From Margaritispora aquatica (lineage: Eukaryota > Ascomycota > Leotiomycetes > Helotiales > Discinellaceae): 64,000 nucleotides of DNA. The translations under genes were made by a program, and so were the position numbers. Location: assembly GCA_007644065.1 (NCBI GenBank), contig VJWN01000034.1, positions 185,247 through 249,246 of the forward strand, written 5' to 3'. Below the pieces are notes generated by a model. It searched no databases and had not been told where the DNA came from. It saw only the letters and a list, made by a program, of their open reading frames with translations. Below, piece by piece: positions 36,155 through 48,710 of the stretch (position 1 is its first letter; every line of letters starts with the position of its first letter).

Positions 36155-38185
36155 ATGAAGCTATATAAGAATTGTCTCATATTAGGACATCTCCTTTGTC
36201 TCACTTCTGCGTCACACCAAATACCCCTCATCAATCCAACATCTACAAGCGAATGGAATTTCAACTTCTCATCTGAAGCACCACATTACTTTGCATCAGC
36301 ATATGGCCTTCTTCAACAATGGTCAAACACTTTCTTTCCCAATGGACATAGTATTGTCCCATGCGAGATTGCACCTCTTACTAAACTATATCATGGAAGA
36401 AGAGATGGTGAAATCCCACCAAGCCCTGAGTGGGTCGCTTTTGATATGCAAGTCTTACCCCATACATACCCCGCCAAACCAAGCTGACTTAGCAAAAGGG
36501 GAATGTCATATGGTATCATGGGTGGATCTCGAGACTCTCACATGCTTACATACCAGACGACCCGAAAAGTAAAGTGTATATACTTTGATGGAGAATCAGC
36601 AACTTTATTCGGTACAGGTCAACTTCAAAGTCAAATGCTTCATATCTGGGGTAATATTAGTGGACCTGGAAGACCAGAGAATGGGTTTGGATTATGGGAA
36701 GAGTATGCTCGAGCTACAGGTTTATGCGATTGGATTCGTGAAAGTAAGCTGGGGGGACTTGGATGGGGTTATGAAGGTATTGTAAGAATGAATGCTGGAT
36801 TTGAGATGATTTGGTGTGATTTCAGCAGTCCTTCTATTCGCCTGATATCTCAAGTCAACATCACTGCTCCACTCCTGCCAGAGGAAATCGTCGCAAAGGT
36901 CGAGACATCATACTATCCTTTACCACCAAGCTCTACACGATCAGAAAAAGCGACAGACCCTACAAATCCACCTCGACCTCCTACGATGGGTGGCAACAAC
37001 AATCGAGAACCATTCTGGTCAAGTCAGTCGTGGACATGGTATTCAAGTGCTATTGCTCATTATGGTTCATCTGCTAATGGACCTGGAATGGGAGAGACGA
37101 GGGTGAAGCCGACCAGTTGTGGATTTTTGAGTTACTACACCTCGATGTATCTGAGTGGAGCATTACCGAGAGCGAAAGAGGAGCAGAAGACTCTCAATCT
37201 GACAGGATCAGGGTCATGGATGGGACCAGGAAGAATGGGAGATAGAGCAAAGGCAATTGACGCTCTCACTCGTCGACGGAGATATCATACCTTGGATCAC
37301 ATCAGCACAACTGATGCTGCTAATTTCAAGGCAACTTCCGAGAGAGTATTACTAGATTTGCTGACCCCATCTCCATCAAACTGCTCTGGGATCGACTGGT
37401 CACTAATGATGAATGACATTGTTCAAATGTATGCTCAGCCATTATTCGCCTTTGCAAAGACCTTGCAGAGTTACGAGAATATCACCGGAAACGCAACCAT
37501 GGTCAAGGATTGGATGCTCAAAGTGCGAGACCAGACTCATACATTTCTTCTCCCATTTTTGGAGTACCCTAAGGACGACAACCAGATTTGGACTCGGGAA
37601 TCAAATCTCTACAAGAATACATTCGCCAAATGTCGATTCCAATATACACGTCTTCTGGCTCCGGAAGAAGGATTCATTCTTGGCCCCGAAGAAACAACTA
37701 CAAAGCTGGCTGTGGAAGAAGTCACCAGTGGGATATGCTCGACACTTGTCGATATTGGTTTAGCAGTTGAGGGAATATGGCAGTCTAAATTTGTCCCGGC
37801 GTCTCTTGCAGAGATGAGAAATGAAATCACGCGCTGGCAACATGGTGTGGAAGAGCTTATGGCTTGGCTTGGTTGGGCAGGCGAATGGACAGGCTGCAAA
37901 CAATGTGCATGGGATGAAACTTGTTATATTCCAATGTGGCCAATGATTCCAATGAGTGGTCCAGGTCGTGGACGAGGACCTCCTGGTGGTGGAAAAGGAC
38001 CACCTGGGTATGGGCGTGGATATTGGAGACCTGGATATGGATGGCCTGGTACTCCACCAAACGGAACAAGTCCAGGTGGCCCTGGCCGTGGCCCAGGTAG
38101 AGGGGACTTCAATATGAAGGGTGATGAGACAGACCTTTGGGAACCGAAATGTGTCAGGGCAGAGTTCTTTAGTGGTGGTGGCTGA
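36155..38185 (+). CDS. Secreted conserved fungal protein with Gly/Pro-rich tail
   Basis: Exons 36155-36447 and 36499-38185, 659 aa. The joining intron has a GC donor in perfect context (GATAT|GCAAGT) and gives AFDMGMSYGIMGGSRDS; no GT donor keeps frame. A signal peptide covers residues 1-20 (CLILGHLLCLTSAS). The block HMLTYQTTRKVKCIYFDGES recurs in a family of large secreted Pezizomycotina proteins of unknown function. Several N-glycosylation sequons are present. The C-terminal 90 residues are Gly/Pro/Arg-rich (GRGPPGGGKGPPGYGRGYW) and probably disordered. Divergent from the 35.8-kb orphan gene, 322 bp apart. Enzyme activity unknown. Confidence 0.8.
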
Positions 38186-38669
38186 GCAGCTTTGTCTGTT
38201 GGGAATTCATTCAATTTCAATGCCGTTAGCTGATCTAACTTTGCCACCGACTTGCATATCCGGTGTAATACCTGTATCTTTTCAGATCCAAGATACATCA
38301 GTCTTTTTTGCTGATGAGAGGCGCCAGACACAATTCCGACCGGCTGCGCACATCACCCTTTACTCTTACAGATGAGTCAAGTTTATTCAATGAAAGTATT
38401 TGAATTTGCAACAGCACAGCTAAAAAAAAACGATGGCTATGCAGGTAACAAAAATCACATGAAAGATTGTGGCATCCTGTACAAGTCATTGAAATTATCA
38501 GGACATGCACAAAGATATTGGCAAGTATGACATGCACCAACATCCATTTCCCTCCATGTACTCCAGTAACTCCCAAAACAATCGGCAAGCATGAACTTGC
38601 TTCAACATCCACTGTCATCCATGTACTACAGTGAGTCCCGAATCGCGTCTTCCGATATTCCAGCTTCCA

Positions 38670-39775
38670 TTAGGCAAGTTGGAAAGCATCCACGGGGCGC
38701 TTGGCCTCTTGTAGAGGAAGGCTGCACGAAGATGATATAGCAAGTGATTGTCTAGTCACAGCCGGAGCTGGATCTAGCGCAACCCCACCGGCATCACCAT
38801 CATCATCATCGTCATACAGGCCATCGTATCTATCATCCATAAGTGTGCTGCTGGCGGCAGTCTCGTTTGATATCGCTGTGGGGTAGCTTAGGATTTTCAA
38901 CGTCTCGTCCAATATTGCGTCGTTCAAATCCTTCGCATCATTGGCCGAGAACTGGGCTTTAATCTCCTCAGAGGTACAGGCGTTCAACACTATGTTATTG
39001 AGATCCGCTGTGAGGGCATCCCGGGGCGTCTCGAATGTTATGGGCTTTGAAGTCAAGGCGCGAGGCAGGGGACGAACATGATATAGCTGTCCTCTGTCCA
39101 TTGCGTAGAGATTGGTACCCCGGAGATCAACTGGTTTCAAGAAGTCACCAGCATATCTAAGGCGTGTCGTTTCAGCCTCGGCCAATTTCTTGAAGTATTC
39201 GACCTCTTTGCGATCCTCGGCGATCTTCTTGATATGCTCTGGTAGCATTTCATAACTAAATCCATTCTTCTTAAGAAATCTGCGGTCTTTAGCGGGGGTT
39301 CTGTAGTTCTCATGGAGCTCATACTCTTGTTGCTTGCCCTTTCCCTCAACATCAGGTGCGGTATAAGTTCGGAGTGGCAACGATGCCCTCTCCTTGACAA
39401 CCCACTTCGATGGCAATGACTGTAAGGATATTGGCAAGAGTGAATCTGCTGGTGCTGGTGCTGGTGCTGGTGCTGGTTGTAGGATCTGAGCTATAACATC
39501 TGTTAAGTCTTGTTATAATGAATATAGCATAGCTGCTTACCTATCCAAGATTCCAGTGCTTCCACTCCATTCCGCTCCGCCAAACCACTCTTGATCCCCT
39601 CTCGGCCAACTTGCTGGGAAGATTGGTCCATGCAGGCTTTGAGTTTGTCCCAGAACATCTGGTCCACACCAGGTCTGTCGATGTCTACACTATCTGCATA
39701 GAGATTGTATAATCTGCTAATGGCGCTCCTGGTTTCAGGGCGGTATTGAAACCGTGGGGTTTGTGGGTTGGTCAT
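38670..39775 (-). CDS. Orphan protein with (Ala-Pro)n linker and acidic C-terminus
   Basis: Exons 39775-39541 and 39490-38670, phase 1 with GTAAGC donor and TATAG acceptor, 351 aa. The N-terminal 78 residues are helical (RSAISRLYNLYAD, MFWDKLKACMDQ). Exon 2 opens with an Ala-Pro repeat from GCTGGT-type hexamers (about 39450-39478), then a charged region (AKDRRFLKKNGFSYEMLPEHI) and an Asp run (DDDDDGDAGG) near the end. No domain recognised. It is divergent from the RING gene across 233 bp containing CACGTG. Confidence 0.72.
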
Positions 39776-39890
39776 TGTTGTCGGTTGCGTATCTTTAAAT
39801 CTGGAGTATGGTGTTGCGTTTGTGATTTCCTTTCATGGTCAGTTGTGCGCCTACCAGATAGAATTGGGTATTCAAAAGTGAACTCTTTAT

Positions 39891-39896
39891 CACGTG
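39891..39896. promoter_or_regulatory. CACGTG E-box in divergent promoter of the 38.7-kb orphan and RING genes
   Basis: TTATCACGTGACAA lies between divergent start codons at 39775 and 40009. It shares the ATCACGTGA core with the CCHC-gene promoter. Confidence 0.35.
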
Positions 39897-40008
39897 ACAA
39901 TGTTCGCTAAAATTGCCCACGCTTAGATACAGTTGTTGACTTGAGCATTCTGCAGACCTGAGATATATCCATCTGCAGACCACATACCAATCTGCATACG
40001 TCTTCAAA

Positions 40009-41493
40009 ATGCCACCTAGGTCACCCCAATATTTGAGCATCGTTCCTAGGATACGACTGCTCGTACTCGACACGTACCCCACACTGACGTTGAATGAGTT
40101 CAACGCCACTGCCCTTCGCATTCGTCAAGATATCGACAGAAATTTTGATACGGACTCATGGGGTAGCAAGGGCTGGAGAATTGGCCTTCCCCTCTGGAGG
40201 GTCTACAGTAGGTTGAGCCACCGAAATTCCAAGTGTTAGTCTGACAAAAATGAAGTGGGAGACCGGCCATTTCCTGGAATATCGCCCGATCTTTCCGCCT
40301 TTACAGTGGGATATTCTGGACTGATTTTCTTACCTTCAACACCGTAAGCTCGTGTCATTACACATGTGTGAAGCCAGCATCTTACGGGTAATAGATTTGG
40401 AACAGGCGATTCAAGATGGAGCCCAAGCCATCGGAATTTGGCCCCAAACCAGCCCAGTAACGCACCATCTTCCAGTCGACATGGGTTGGTGAATGAGAAC
40501 TCGTCACCTCGCATCATTGTACCTGCACCCTTCGAGGAGGATGAGCAGTGTGGAATATGCCTGTGTGGTATCACAGATCCGGCTGTGATTGAAGATTGTG
40601 GACACAGATGGTGTCACACATGTATCAGAAGACGAATCGACTTCGAAAGACGAGAGGCTGCTGGAAACCGCCATGTATCTACATGTCCTCTATGTCGAGG
40701 ACCAATTACACATTTGATTCATGACTTTGAGATCACTAGGATTGGAAGATCGCGTGTTTGCACTCCAGTTGGTGCCACTGGAAACCTCCCAACGCCTCTG
40801 CCGAGACATCTTCGTGATGCTGATGTTATCGCTCCTGCCGAGACAACATTCACATACCAAAGGGCGGCTATGGAACAGTCACGGTTGTACAGTCAAGAGA
40901 GGATGCGGTATGCCACTCAGGATCGAAGACGGAGATCTTTCCTCGCGCTACGTGAACCTGGATATTTCGCCGACTTTTTGTCTGAGCATTTTGCTGAGGT
41001 TCCTGCTGTCGAAGTTCCTATCGAGGTTTCTGCTGAAATACATGGAGCACCACAAGTACCTGGAGCATTAACCTCTGACGCTTTTGTTGCTGCTATTCGG
41101 GCTGTGGCTGCCTACAATGCAGATCCAGAGGATGTGTATGAATTTGCTGCCGCGGCACTTGCTGTCGAAGCACTTGCTATCACAGATCCTTCTTTCATAC
41201 CGCCTGGCACAGTTGCTGCAAATACATCAACTACTTCGTCCACGACAACCATGCCCCACACTGCTCCTTCGGTTTTGCAAGGTAGCTTGGTTGATGTCAA
41301 CGATGACACCATCAGATACATCCACTCAGTGCTTGAAAATCGGGGTGTCAGTCTTTCCGACCGAAACAACATTATCGCCCGTATGAGAACAGGGCCTAGT
41401 CCAACAGCTACCCTTATCGAAGGCTTGGATCTATTGCAGGCTCGGGTGTTGATTCTACTCGCGTTGTATGAATATCGTGAAGCATCCTCTTGA
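40009..41493 (+). CDS. RING-finger (C3HC4) protein, putative E3 ubiquitin ligase
   Basis: Preferred exons 40009-40207, 40307-40343 and 40395-41493 (444 aa). The second donor is GTAAGC and both acceptors are good; a two-exon version joining 40207 to 40406 also keeps frame (428 aa). The RING-HC domain is at about 131-184: CGICLCGITDPAVIEDCGH, then WCHTCI and CPLCRGPI, all eight metal ligands present. The N-terminal 66 codons and the Thr/Ala-rich, helical remainder are unique. The first intron is phase 1, as in three neighbouring orphan genes. RING proteins of this kind transfer ubiquitin; the target is unknown. Confidence 0.8.
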
Positions 41494-42192
41494 CTTATTC
41501 GTTTTCTCTGGTCATCCAGTTTCCTTTCAAAGCGGATCATTCCCTTTATGAGCTTCATTCCACGAATAGTTGGTGGGAAGTTGTTACTATATAGTCATAA
41601 AATAAGTGTATGAATCAAAATTTCCAACTTTGATTGTGACTTGCTTCAGAGCTAATATTTTCATTGGTGGTATCCCTCAGTAGCTCGAATTGACAATATG
41701 AAAGAGTGACAGCAATAATATAATGATTTGCAAGATATGGGCCATTAAAATCAAGATTGCTGAGACTTACAGATGGTCTCACTCATCCATATAGTCTTCA
41801 GGTTCATTATTGGAGGAAAACCGCTGTCTATCGGAAGACTTCCGACGGAAGACATCCAGAACGGACCATAAGCGAAGCGAGATCTCATCCCACCCCTGAG
41901 CTCAGAGAGTGGATTGCATGCGGATAGAGAGACAGACTGCTTGAAGATATGAATCTGAGTTAGGGAAGAGACGGCATCTCACCACTCGTATTCCGTAGAC
42001 ACTGAGAAGCGCCATACAAATGAACTCCCTGGTCTATTTGTGAATTACATCTTTTACTTCCTTCCAATATTCAAGTGTTAATGCGATTGTGTAAATTCAA
42101 GCTTTGTTGCGATTCAGCCATTTCATTCAAGCTAACATAGTGAACAATCCCATCTTCTCACATCACTTCTCATACCACTTCTATCACCCACA
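41494..42192. other. Intergenic, promoter of the AtuA-like gene
   Basis: No gene. Contains the palindrome at 41831-41845. Confidence 0.55.
41831..41845. promoter_or_regulatory. Palindrome TCGGAAG-A-CTTCCGA (CGG-N7-CCG), candidate regulator site
   Basis: Perfect 7-bp inverted repeat around one base, 348 bp before the AtuA-like start. Matches the site at 49030-49044 at every arm position. CGG/CCG inverted triplets are classical Zn2Cys6 targets; the nearby regulator (44490-46889) is the obvious candidate. Confidence 0.5.
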
Positions 42193-44116
42193 ATGGGCTC
42201 AATAAATCCACCCTCCTCGCGCCGCCCAGTTCGTATCATGAACATCAGTGGCTCGCCGTGCGACAAACGAGATGCCATCGCACGAGCAGCAGCTATGGAT
42301 GAGAAAGTCGACGTTCTAGTCGGAGACTGGATGAGTGAACTCAACATGCCCACGAGAGCTTATAATGTATCTACCAATCCAGACGCTGTCGGGTATGAAG
42401 AGACATTTCTTGAAGCTCTTGAGCCAGCTCTCGTTGATATAGCGAGAAAAGGAATCAAACTCGCTGCCAACGCTGGTACAGTGGCAACCAAGACACTGTA
42501 TGATCTTGTTGTTGAAATGGTGAAGACGAAAGGATTGAATCTAGTGGTTGCTTGGGTGGAAGGCGATGTGTTGACAGACAAAGTGAAAGGGCAATTACAG
42601 ACAGGAAAGAAAGAGTTCGTGCATATCAGCACTGGCCAAACTCTCGCTGAGTGGGGCTACGAGCCAATCTTTGCACAATGCTATCTTGGTGGAATGGGAA
42701 TCGCTGCTGCATTCAAAGCTGGCGCTGATATCGTCATTTGTGGTCGTGTAGCTGATGCTTCGCCTATCATTGGAGCAGCTGCTTGGTGGCATGATTGGAA
42801 AAGGGACAACTATGATGCTCTTGCTCAAAGTCTGATTGCAGGACATTTAATCGAGTGTTCTGTATATGTTTGTGGTGGAAACTTCTCTGGGTTCAAGGAC
42901 TTAGATTGGAGTGGCCTGAATAATATTGGTTATCCAATTGCTGAGATAGCAGCAGATGGAGATGTGGTGATTACCAAGGTTGAAGGAACTGGTGGATTGG
43001 TGTCAAAGGAGACATGTAAAGAGCAGTTGTTGTATGAGATCCAAGGGATGTATTATCTCAATTGTGATGTCACAGCCATTATCGACCAAGCTTGTCTGGA
43101 CGATGTTGGACCCAACCGAGTTAGACTCTCAGGTGTAAAAGGAAAACAACCTCCTGCTACAACCAAGATGGGTCTGACGGCATTTGGAGGATATCAAGCA
43201 GAGTTGCATTGGGCGATGATTGGCCTAGACATCGAGGAGAGAGTGAAGTTGCTGGAGATGCAGGTTAGGAATAGTTTTGGAGAGGAAAGGTTGGGTAAGT
43301 TGAGTTATTTTGATGTTAGTGTTTGTGGATCGACACCAGAAAATCCAAGGAGTCAGAACTCGGCTATTATTGATGTTAGGTTATTTGCTCAAGCGAGGAG
43401 TAAGGAGGACTTATTGGAGGCGAATTTCATTCGACCTGCTTTGGATATCAATATGCGTAAGTGATGGAGGCTCCGAGACTGACTGAGCTGACCGTAGTAG
43501 ACACTTATCCTGCTGCTACTTTCCACACTGATCTCAGGACAGCTGTGCCTAAGTTTGTGAGTACGACCTGACTTGTGACTTAAATGGACTGACAGTTTAG
43601 TACACTGAATACTTCCCAACCCTCATACCACAACCAACACAAACCATTCATTTCTCCAACGGAAGCTCGACAATCTCACTTGAGCCACCAACTGACACTA
43701 TCATTCACCCCTCATCTCAACCTTCATATGAGCCTACAAACCCAGTCGACTTAACAGCCTTCGGTCTAACTCAACGTATGCCGCTTGGTCGTGTCGCTTA
43801 TGGAAGAGCAGGAGATAAAGGCTCCAACTGTAATGTTGGGCTCTTCGCACGCAATGCTGAAGAATGGGATTGGCTTCGAAGTTTGCTCAATACAAAGACA
43901 TTCATTGAGCTGATGGCAGATGAATTTAGAGGACAAAAGATTGATCGTATGGAATTTCCCAATCTTTGGGCAGTCCATTTCTTGATTCATGATCATCTCG
44001 ATCGGGGTGTTACAGCTAATGCGACGTATGATGTTTTGGGGAAGTTCTTGGTGGAATTTGTAAGACTGAGGATAGTAGATGTGCCTGTAAAGTTTCTTGA
44101 AAAGGGGACATTGTAG
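42193..44116 (+). CDS. AtuA-like protein (DUF1446), acyclic-terpene-utilisation family
   Basis: Exons 42193-43456, 43501-43556 and 43601-44116 (phases 1 and 0), 611 aa. The N-terminal DUF1446 region has the characteristic order NISGSPCDKRDA, LVGDWMSE, ARKGIKLAANAGTVAT, YLGGMGIAAAFKAGADIVICGRVADA and then VTKVEGTGGLVS. The C-terminal part carries GRVAYGRAGDKGSNCNVGLFAR, also seen in the family. Pseudomonas AtuA belongs to citronellol/geraniol catabolism, but its reaction is poorly defined. With a palindromic operator upstream and a Zn2Cys6 gene 374 bp downstream, it probably belongs to the 42-53.8 kb catabolic cluster. Confidence 0.92.
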
Positions 44117-44489
44117 ATATGAATTGGAGAAGCGCCTCCCTGCGCCATGAATTAGCCGAGCTCACGTATAAGCATGGCTAATAAAATCCACATCTAAATT
44201 TGACTTCGTCTACATTCAAATTATAGACATCTTGAAGGTCTTCATCATGTGTTGAAGTCCTGCTCCATAGAATTAATGTCTGTGCCCTGAAGCTAAGCAG
44301 AAATAGCCTGGGTTCAGCTTGCGGAGCACCGAAGCTTGGAGCTTCGACACCAATAGATATCCTACACTAAGCTTATCTCCCTCTAAACAATACAACCCCA
44401 TTTTTCAGCATCATGGAGCATTGGGTATATACTGGCGGCATTGTCTATACATCTAAAGATGTCTCTCCAATCCTTGAAAGCTGTTTGCA
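44117..44489. promoter_or_regulatory. Upstream region of the cluster regulator
   Basis: Contains a perfect 7-bp inverted repeat CGAAGCT-TGG-AGCTTCG (44330-44346) next to GCGGAGCACCG. It does not match the TCGGAA/TTCCGA sites of the other cluster genes. No gene here. Confidence 0.4.
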
Positions 44490-46889
44490 ATGCCATCTAC
44501 ATCAACATCCGATCTCCAACCTATCCTCGAAGATAACCTGAACGAAGCTACACCTCGACCAGCAAAACGAGCTCGAGTCGCAAATGCATGTCAAAGATGT
44601 AAGAAGAGGAAACAAAAATGTGATGGACGTATGCCATCATGTTCAAATTGCTCTAGCTATAATGCTGTCTGCCAATACCTTAAGCCCACCAGATCTCTCC
44701 TACGAGGTCGCGATCCCTATATCAGAGCTGCAGAAGCAAGAGTGGCAGAACTGGAGAGCATCTTGCTGAGGGAAGGCATTCCAGATGAAGGACAGACAAA
44801 TTGGAAAGAAATACATCAGACTGGCCAGCAATCAGACGCATCCGATCCTGAAGAGGGGCATCGAGCTTCAAAGCGACCTTGTCGGATCCAACCAGAACAA
44901 GAGAACGATAATGAACCTGAAGCTGGCGAAGTGAAGAAAGTCAATACTGTTGTGGATATACTGCGCGACTTGTCCTTGGAGGCGAGTGGTGGGTATATTG
45001 GAGCATCTTCAAGCATTACTATGAGCCGGATGGTGGGGTCTTTGGTGAAATCCAGAGTCAATTCAGGTCTACTTACATGTGGAGATCCTGGAGAACATCT
45101 CAGTCCAAAGTCAGCCACGGATATCGAGGAAGATGGGTCATCACAATTGGGTAGCATGCCACAAGAGGTTGCTGATAAGTTAATGTGTGGATATTTGAAG
45201 CATATCTCAACTCGATGGCCAGTTGTCCATTCGACATTCATCCGGGATCTTCATCTGAGAAGGAATGCTCTTGAAAACAACTATGAGACGACTGTTCTGC
45301 ATCTTGTATATGCTTGTGGAGGACGATTTTTGGAGACCACTGGTGAGACTGGAGCTTTTTCGCCAGACCGACATCATGCAGCAGGTATGCAGCACTTGGA
45401 TGAGATCCTTCAGTATCATGATATCCGTTCTGTTCAGATTTTAGTCTTGCTAGCTATCTACAGCCTACGAGCTCCGCGTGGACCTGGTGCATGGTAAGTT
45501 ATTCTTTGGCTGGTCTTTCTTCGCTAATGGATCAGGACGTATATTGGACTTGCAATGAGAACTTGTATAGACCTTGGACTTCATCGACGACGTCCATCGA
45601 AAAGACAGCGACTTTTGAACCTTGAAATGGGTAAGCGAATATTTTGGACATGCTACTGCTTGGATCGTCAAGTGTCCATTATTCTTGGGAGACCATTTGC
45701 CATTTCAGATAGAGATATTGATGTCGAGGTAAGCATGGCCCTTTTTGGTGCAAACAAACCTGACGAGTCAGCTCCCTCTTGATGTCGACGAATCTGTAGA
45801 AGATGCTTCAGTGTTTGAAGCTGTCATGCTAGAAGCACAAGCAACGCCAAAAGATCAAACTCCAAATGTCTCCACATCTCTAAGTTGCTTCATTCACATT
45901 TGTCGACTACGGAGAATTGAATCCGAGATACAACAGACCATCTATCGTGTTGATGACTCCGCACCAACATCTGAAGCCGAAGTCGAACGCTTTATACAGA
46001 AGCTTGATGATTGGCGAGAACGAATTCCAGCAGATGCGAGACAACACAGTGGGGACAAGCCTTCAACGAAGACAGATACACGAGTTATAGATGGTTATGG
46101 GTATTATGTATGTATTGTATCTTAGGTGACGAGTTCTGCTAATACCTACAGATGGTGTACTATTATAAATGCATGAGATTTTTACTTCATCCACAGTTAT
46201 CTTCTCAAGATACCAATCTTCGGTTTTTGACAAAGTGTGCTGAAGCTTGTGGAGACGTTTGTCAAACATATAAGAAGCTACACCAAAGTATACCAGTTGG
46301 TTTCTCTCTCATGGCATTGCATTCAGTCTTTCTTGCCGGTATGTCTACTTTCGAGTCTCAAAATACTGCTAATGTTGTAGGTCTCACTCTTGTATATTGT
46401 ACATGGATTCTTCCACAGAAAGTATGTGGTATCAAAGCTCTGAGCGATATGAATGCTTGCAGTATTGTTCTGTATATCATCACGGAACGATGGCCAGGTG
46501 CGAAGAAGTATCGAGACACATACGAAGCTATCAAACAGTCACTTCTCGAATCTGTTGAAGAAAGTCAATATGAGCCAAGAAGAGTCATCAAAAACTTCAA
46601 TCCAAATCTACTCCCTCCGATGGCAAGGAACGAAGAGGGTAGTACTGAAGTTGGACAAATACTAGCTGAAATGGCAGGCCATGAGCAGTTCATTCACTCA
46701 ACATCTCCAGTTCCAACACATTCCCCAATGGGAAAAATCACTCCTTCACAAGGCGGTATGCAGGATTTTAACTTTTCGATGGACTTTCAATCACAGCCTG
46801 GATTTGATACATCATTTGCTTTTGATGGACTTGATATTATTAATGGTTTTGATATTGGGGATTTTGATATTAGTGGGACGACATTTTAA
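44490..46889 (+). CDS. Zn2Cys6 transcription factor with fungal_trans domain
   Basis: Exons 44490-45493, 45536-45728, 45772-46107, 46152-46338 and 46381-46889, 742 aa. The Zn2Cys6 cluster is at residues 34-61 (C-x2-C-x6-C-x6-C-x2-C-x6-C), followed by a short heptad region (AAEARVAELESILL). The fungal_trans domain is clear: YLKHISTRWPVVH, then YIGLAMRTCIDLGLHRR and GKRIFWTCYCLDRQVSIILGRP. The last intron (46339-46380, 42 nt) is a multiple of three without stop, so retention would add 14 residues. Location between the AtuA-like gene and the monooxygenase makes it the candidate regulator of the cluster. Confidence 0.93.
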
Positions 46890-47112
46890 TGGATATCTTC
46901 AAGATAGTACTTCTTTCATTGTCGTCTTCACCCGAAAGTTTAGACGTTGATTGCACACTCTCGCACACTCTCCGCCACTCTGGCACCACTCTGGCACCAT
47001 TCTTAGCTCAACTCTGTGCCTTCGGGTGAACCAGTTTTGTACTTCTGATGTTTTTATGATCATATTATCAAAGATTCTCTTGTTCTATCAGACATATATT
47101 CAGTTAGATTGA

Positions 47113-48710
47113 CTATACATGTACAGATCTCTGTTGAACCACAACCTCCTGTTTCAAAGGCACAGTGCCATTACTTTTCGATCCTTTGCTATCACCATTG
47201 CTCAGCGGCAACTCCTTCATACACTCTATAGTGTCGCCTTCAAAAGAGCTCCCATACTTAAACTTATGCCCATAATGGTCATCTCTCAAATGTTTCTGCC
47301 CCTCAACACCATACAAATTCTCTCTCAAAGTCCCACCAGGTACATCATAATCCTCCCACATCAACCCTCTTTTCACCAACTCTGGTCGAAGAAGATATAC
47401 AACATCCTCAAAGCTTCCAGGACTAGTGACATAGGCAATATTGAAGCCATCCACATCCGCTTCCTCAATCCATTGCTCAAAGACATCAGCTACCATCTCT
47501 GGTGTCCCAACAGGTGCTGGATGGAACCCCCCAAGTGCCATCGTCTCACCCAGTCGTCTTGGTGTCCATGGATCCGAAGTTCCAGTTGCTTTATTGAAAT
47601 TCTCCAGAAATGTATGTGTGGCTGCATCTCCTGGAGCATCTTTCAACTCAAACACTTCATCCAATGGGAAACGACTCAGATCAATCCCAGTGTACCCCGA
47701 GAACTGTGCCAACCCACCAACAATATCGGCATTTTCCCTCGCTCGCTCATATTTAGCTTGGGCTTCTTCAAGTGTCTTGCCAAGGATTGGCGTGATGCCT
47801 ACAAAGAACTTGAGAGACGATGGATCGCGACCTTGTGCTGCGGCATCTGAACGGATCTGGGCGATTGAACCTGCTGTTTGAGATGGGACCAGACCACCAA
47901 CATAGATTGCCTCTGCGTGTTTGGATCCAAAGGCTCGTCCCATCTTTGAAGTTCCAGCTTGAAAGAGGACCGGTGTTCGTTGAGGTGAGGGGTGGGTTTG
48001 GTGTGCTGAAGAGGATTTGAGGTATTTACCTGTGGCAGTTAATCTCTATTCCGAATCAAACCCGTGAGAAGGCTACCTTTGTGTTCGATTCTCTTGACCT
48101 TATCAGGATTATATGCGATCCTATTCTCTCGATCCCAAACTTGAGCATCATCCTCCCATGAGCTCTCCCAGAATTTATACACCAAATCCATATACTCGTG
48201 TGCAACTCCATATCGTTCATCATGAGGCACAACGTCATCAGCACCTAATGCCAAAGCAGCACTCTTACTCCAACTTGTAACTACATTCCACGCAACCCTC
48301 CCATCCGTCAAATGATCCAAAGAGCTGAATGTCCTCGCCAGAATAAACGGAGTCAAATAGCTAGTGCTACCTGTAACACCAAAGCCGACAGATTTAGTGA
48401 CGGCTGCCATGGCAGGAATCAGTATCATTGGATCTAAAGATGCGCAGTGTGAGCCTGCTCGTAGAATGGGTGCCGTGGATGAGCTATAGATATCGAAGAG
48501 GGAGTAAGAATCTGCAAAGAAGATGAAGGAGATTTTTCCTTCTTCAGCGAGACGTGCGAGGTTGAGCCAGTATGGAAGACGGTCTTTGCCTTGAGTTTTG
48601 TCGAGAGGGTCACGCCATTGGCCTGGGGACATGTGAGATCCTGTGCCTGCATTTTCAAAGAAGTTGAGGTGAATTCGTTTCCTTGGACGAGGAGTATTGG
48701 TTGGAGACAT
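47113..48710 (-). CDS. FMN-dependent monooxygenase, NtaA/SnaA/DszA family (luciferase-like)
   Basis: Exons 48710-48077 and 48029-47113 (phase 1), 516 aa. The N-terminus HLNFFENAGTGSHMSPGQW is the family signature. Other conserved blocks are GSHCASLDPMILIPAMAAVT, VTGSTSYLTPFILARTFSSLDHLTDGR (cut here as VTGSTSY...DHLTDGR), AWNVVTSW and PVLFQAGTSKMGRAFG. The family uses reduced FMN from a separate reductase to oxidise small N- or S-containing compounds (nitrilotriacetate, dibenzothiophene sulfone, pyrimidines in the RutA branch). The Ser/Lys-rich tail beyond about 460 is an extension. A flavin reductase lies 4 kb away in the same cluster, and the palindrome at 49030-49044 is 320 bp upstream. 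Confidence 0.93.

Noticed and set aside
40208..40405. One long first intron in the RING gene
   Set aside because: Possible, but the three-exon version has stronger splice sites and normal intron lengths; kept as alternative only.
44330..44346. Inverted repeat CGAAGCT-TGG-AGCTTCG as a fifth cluster operator
   Set aside because: It lacks the CGG/CCG triplets in the arrangement of the other sites; noted but not grouped with them.
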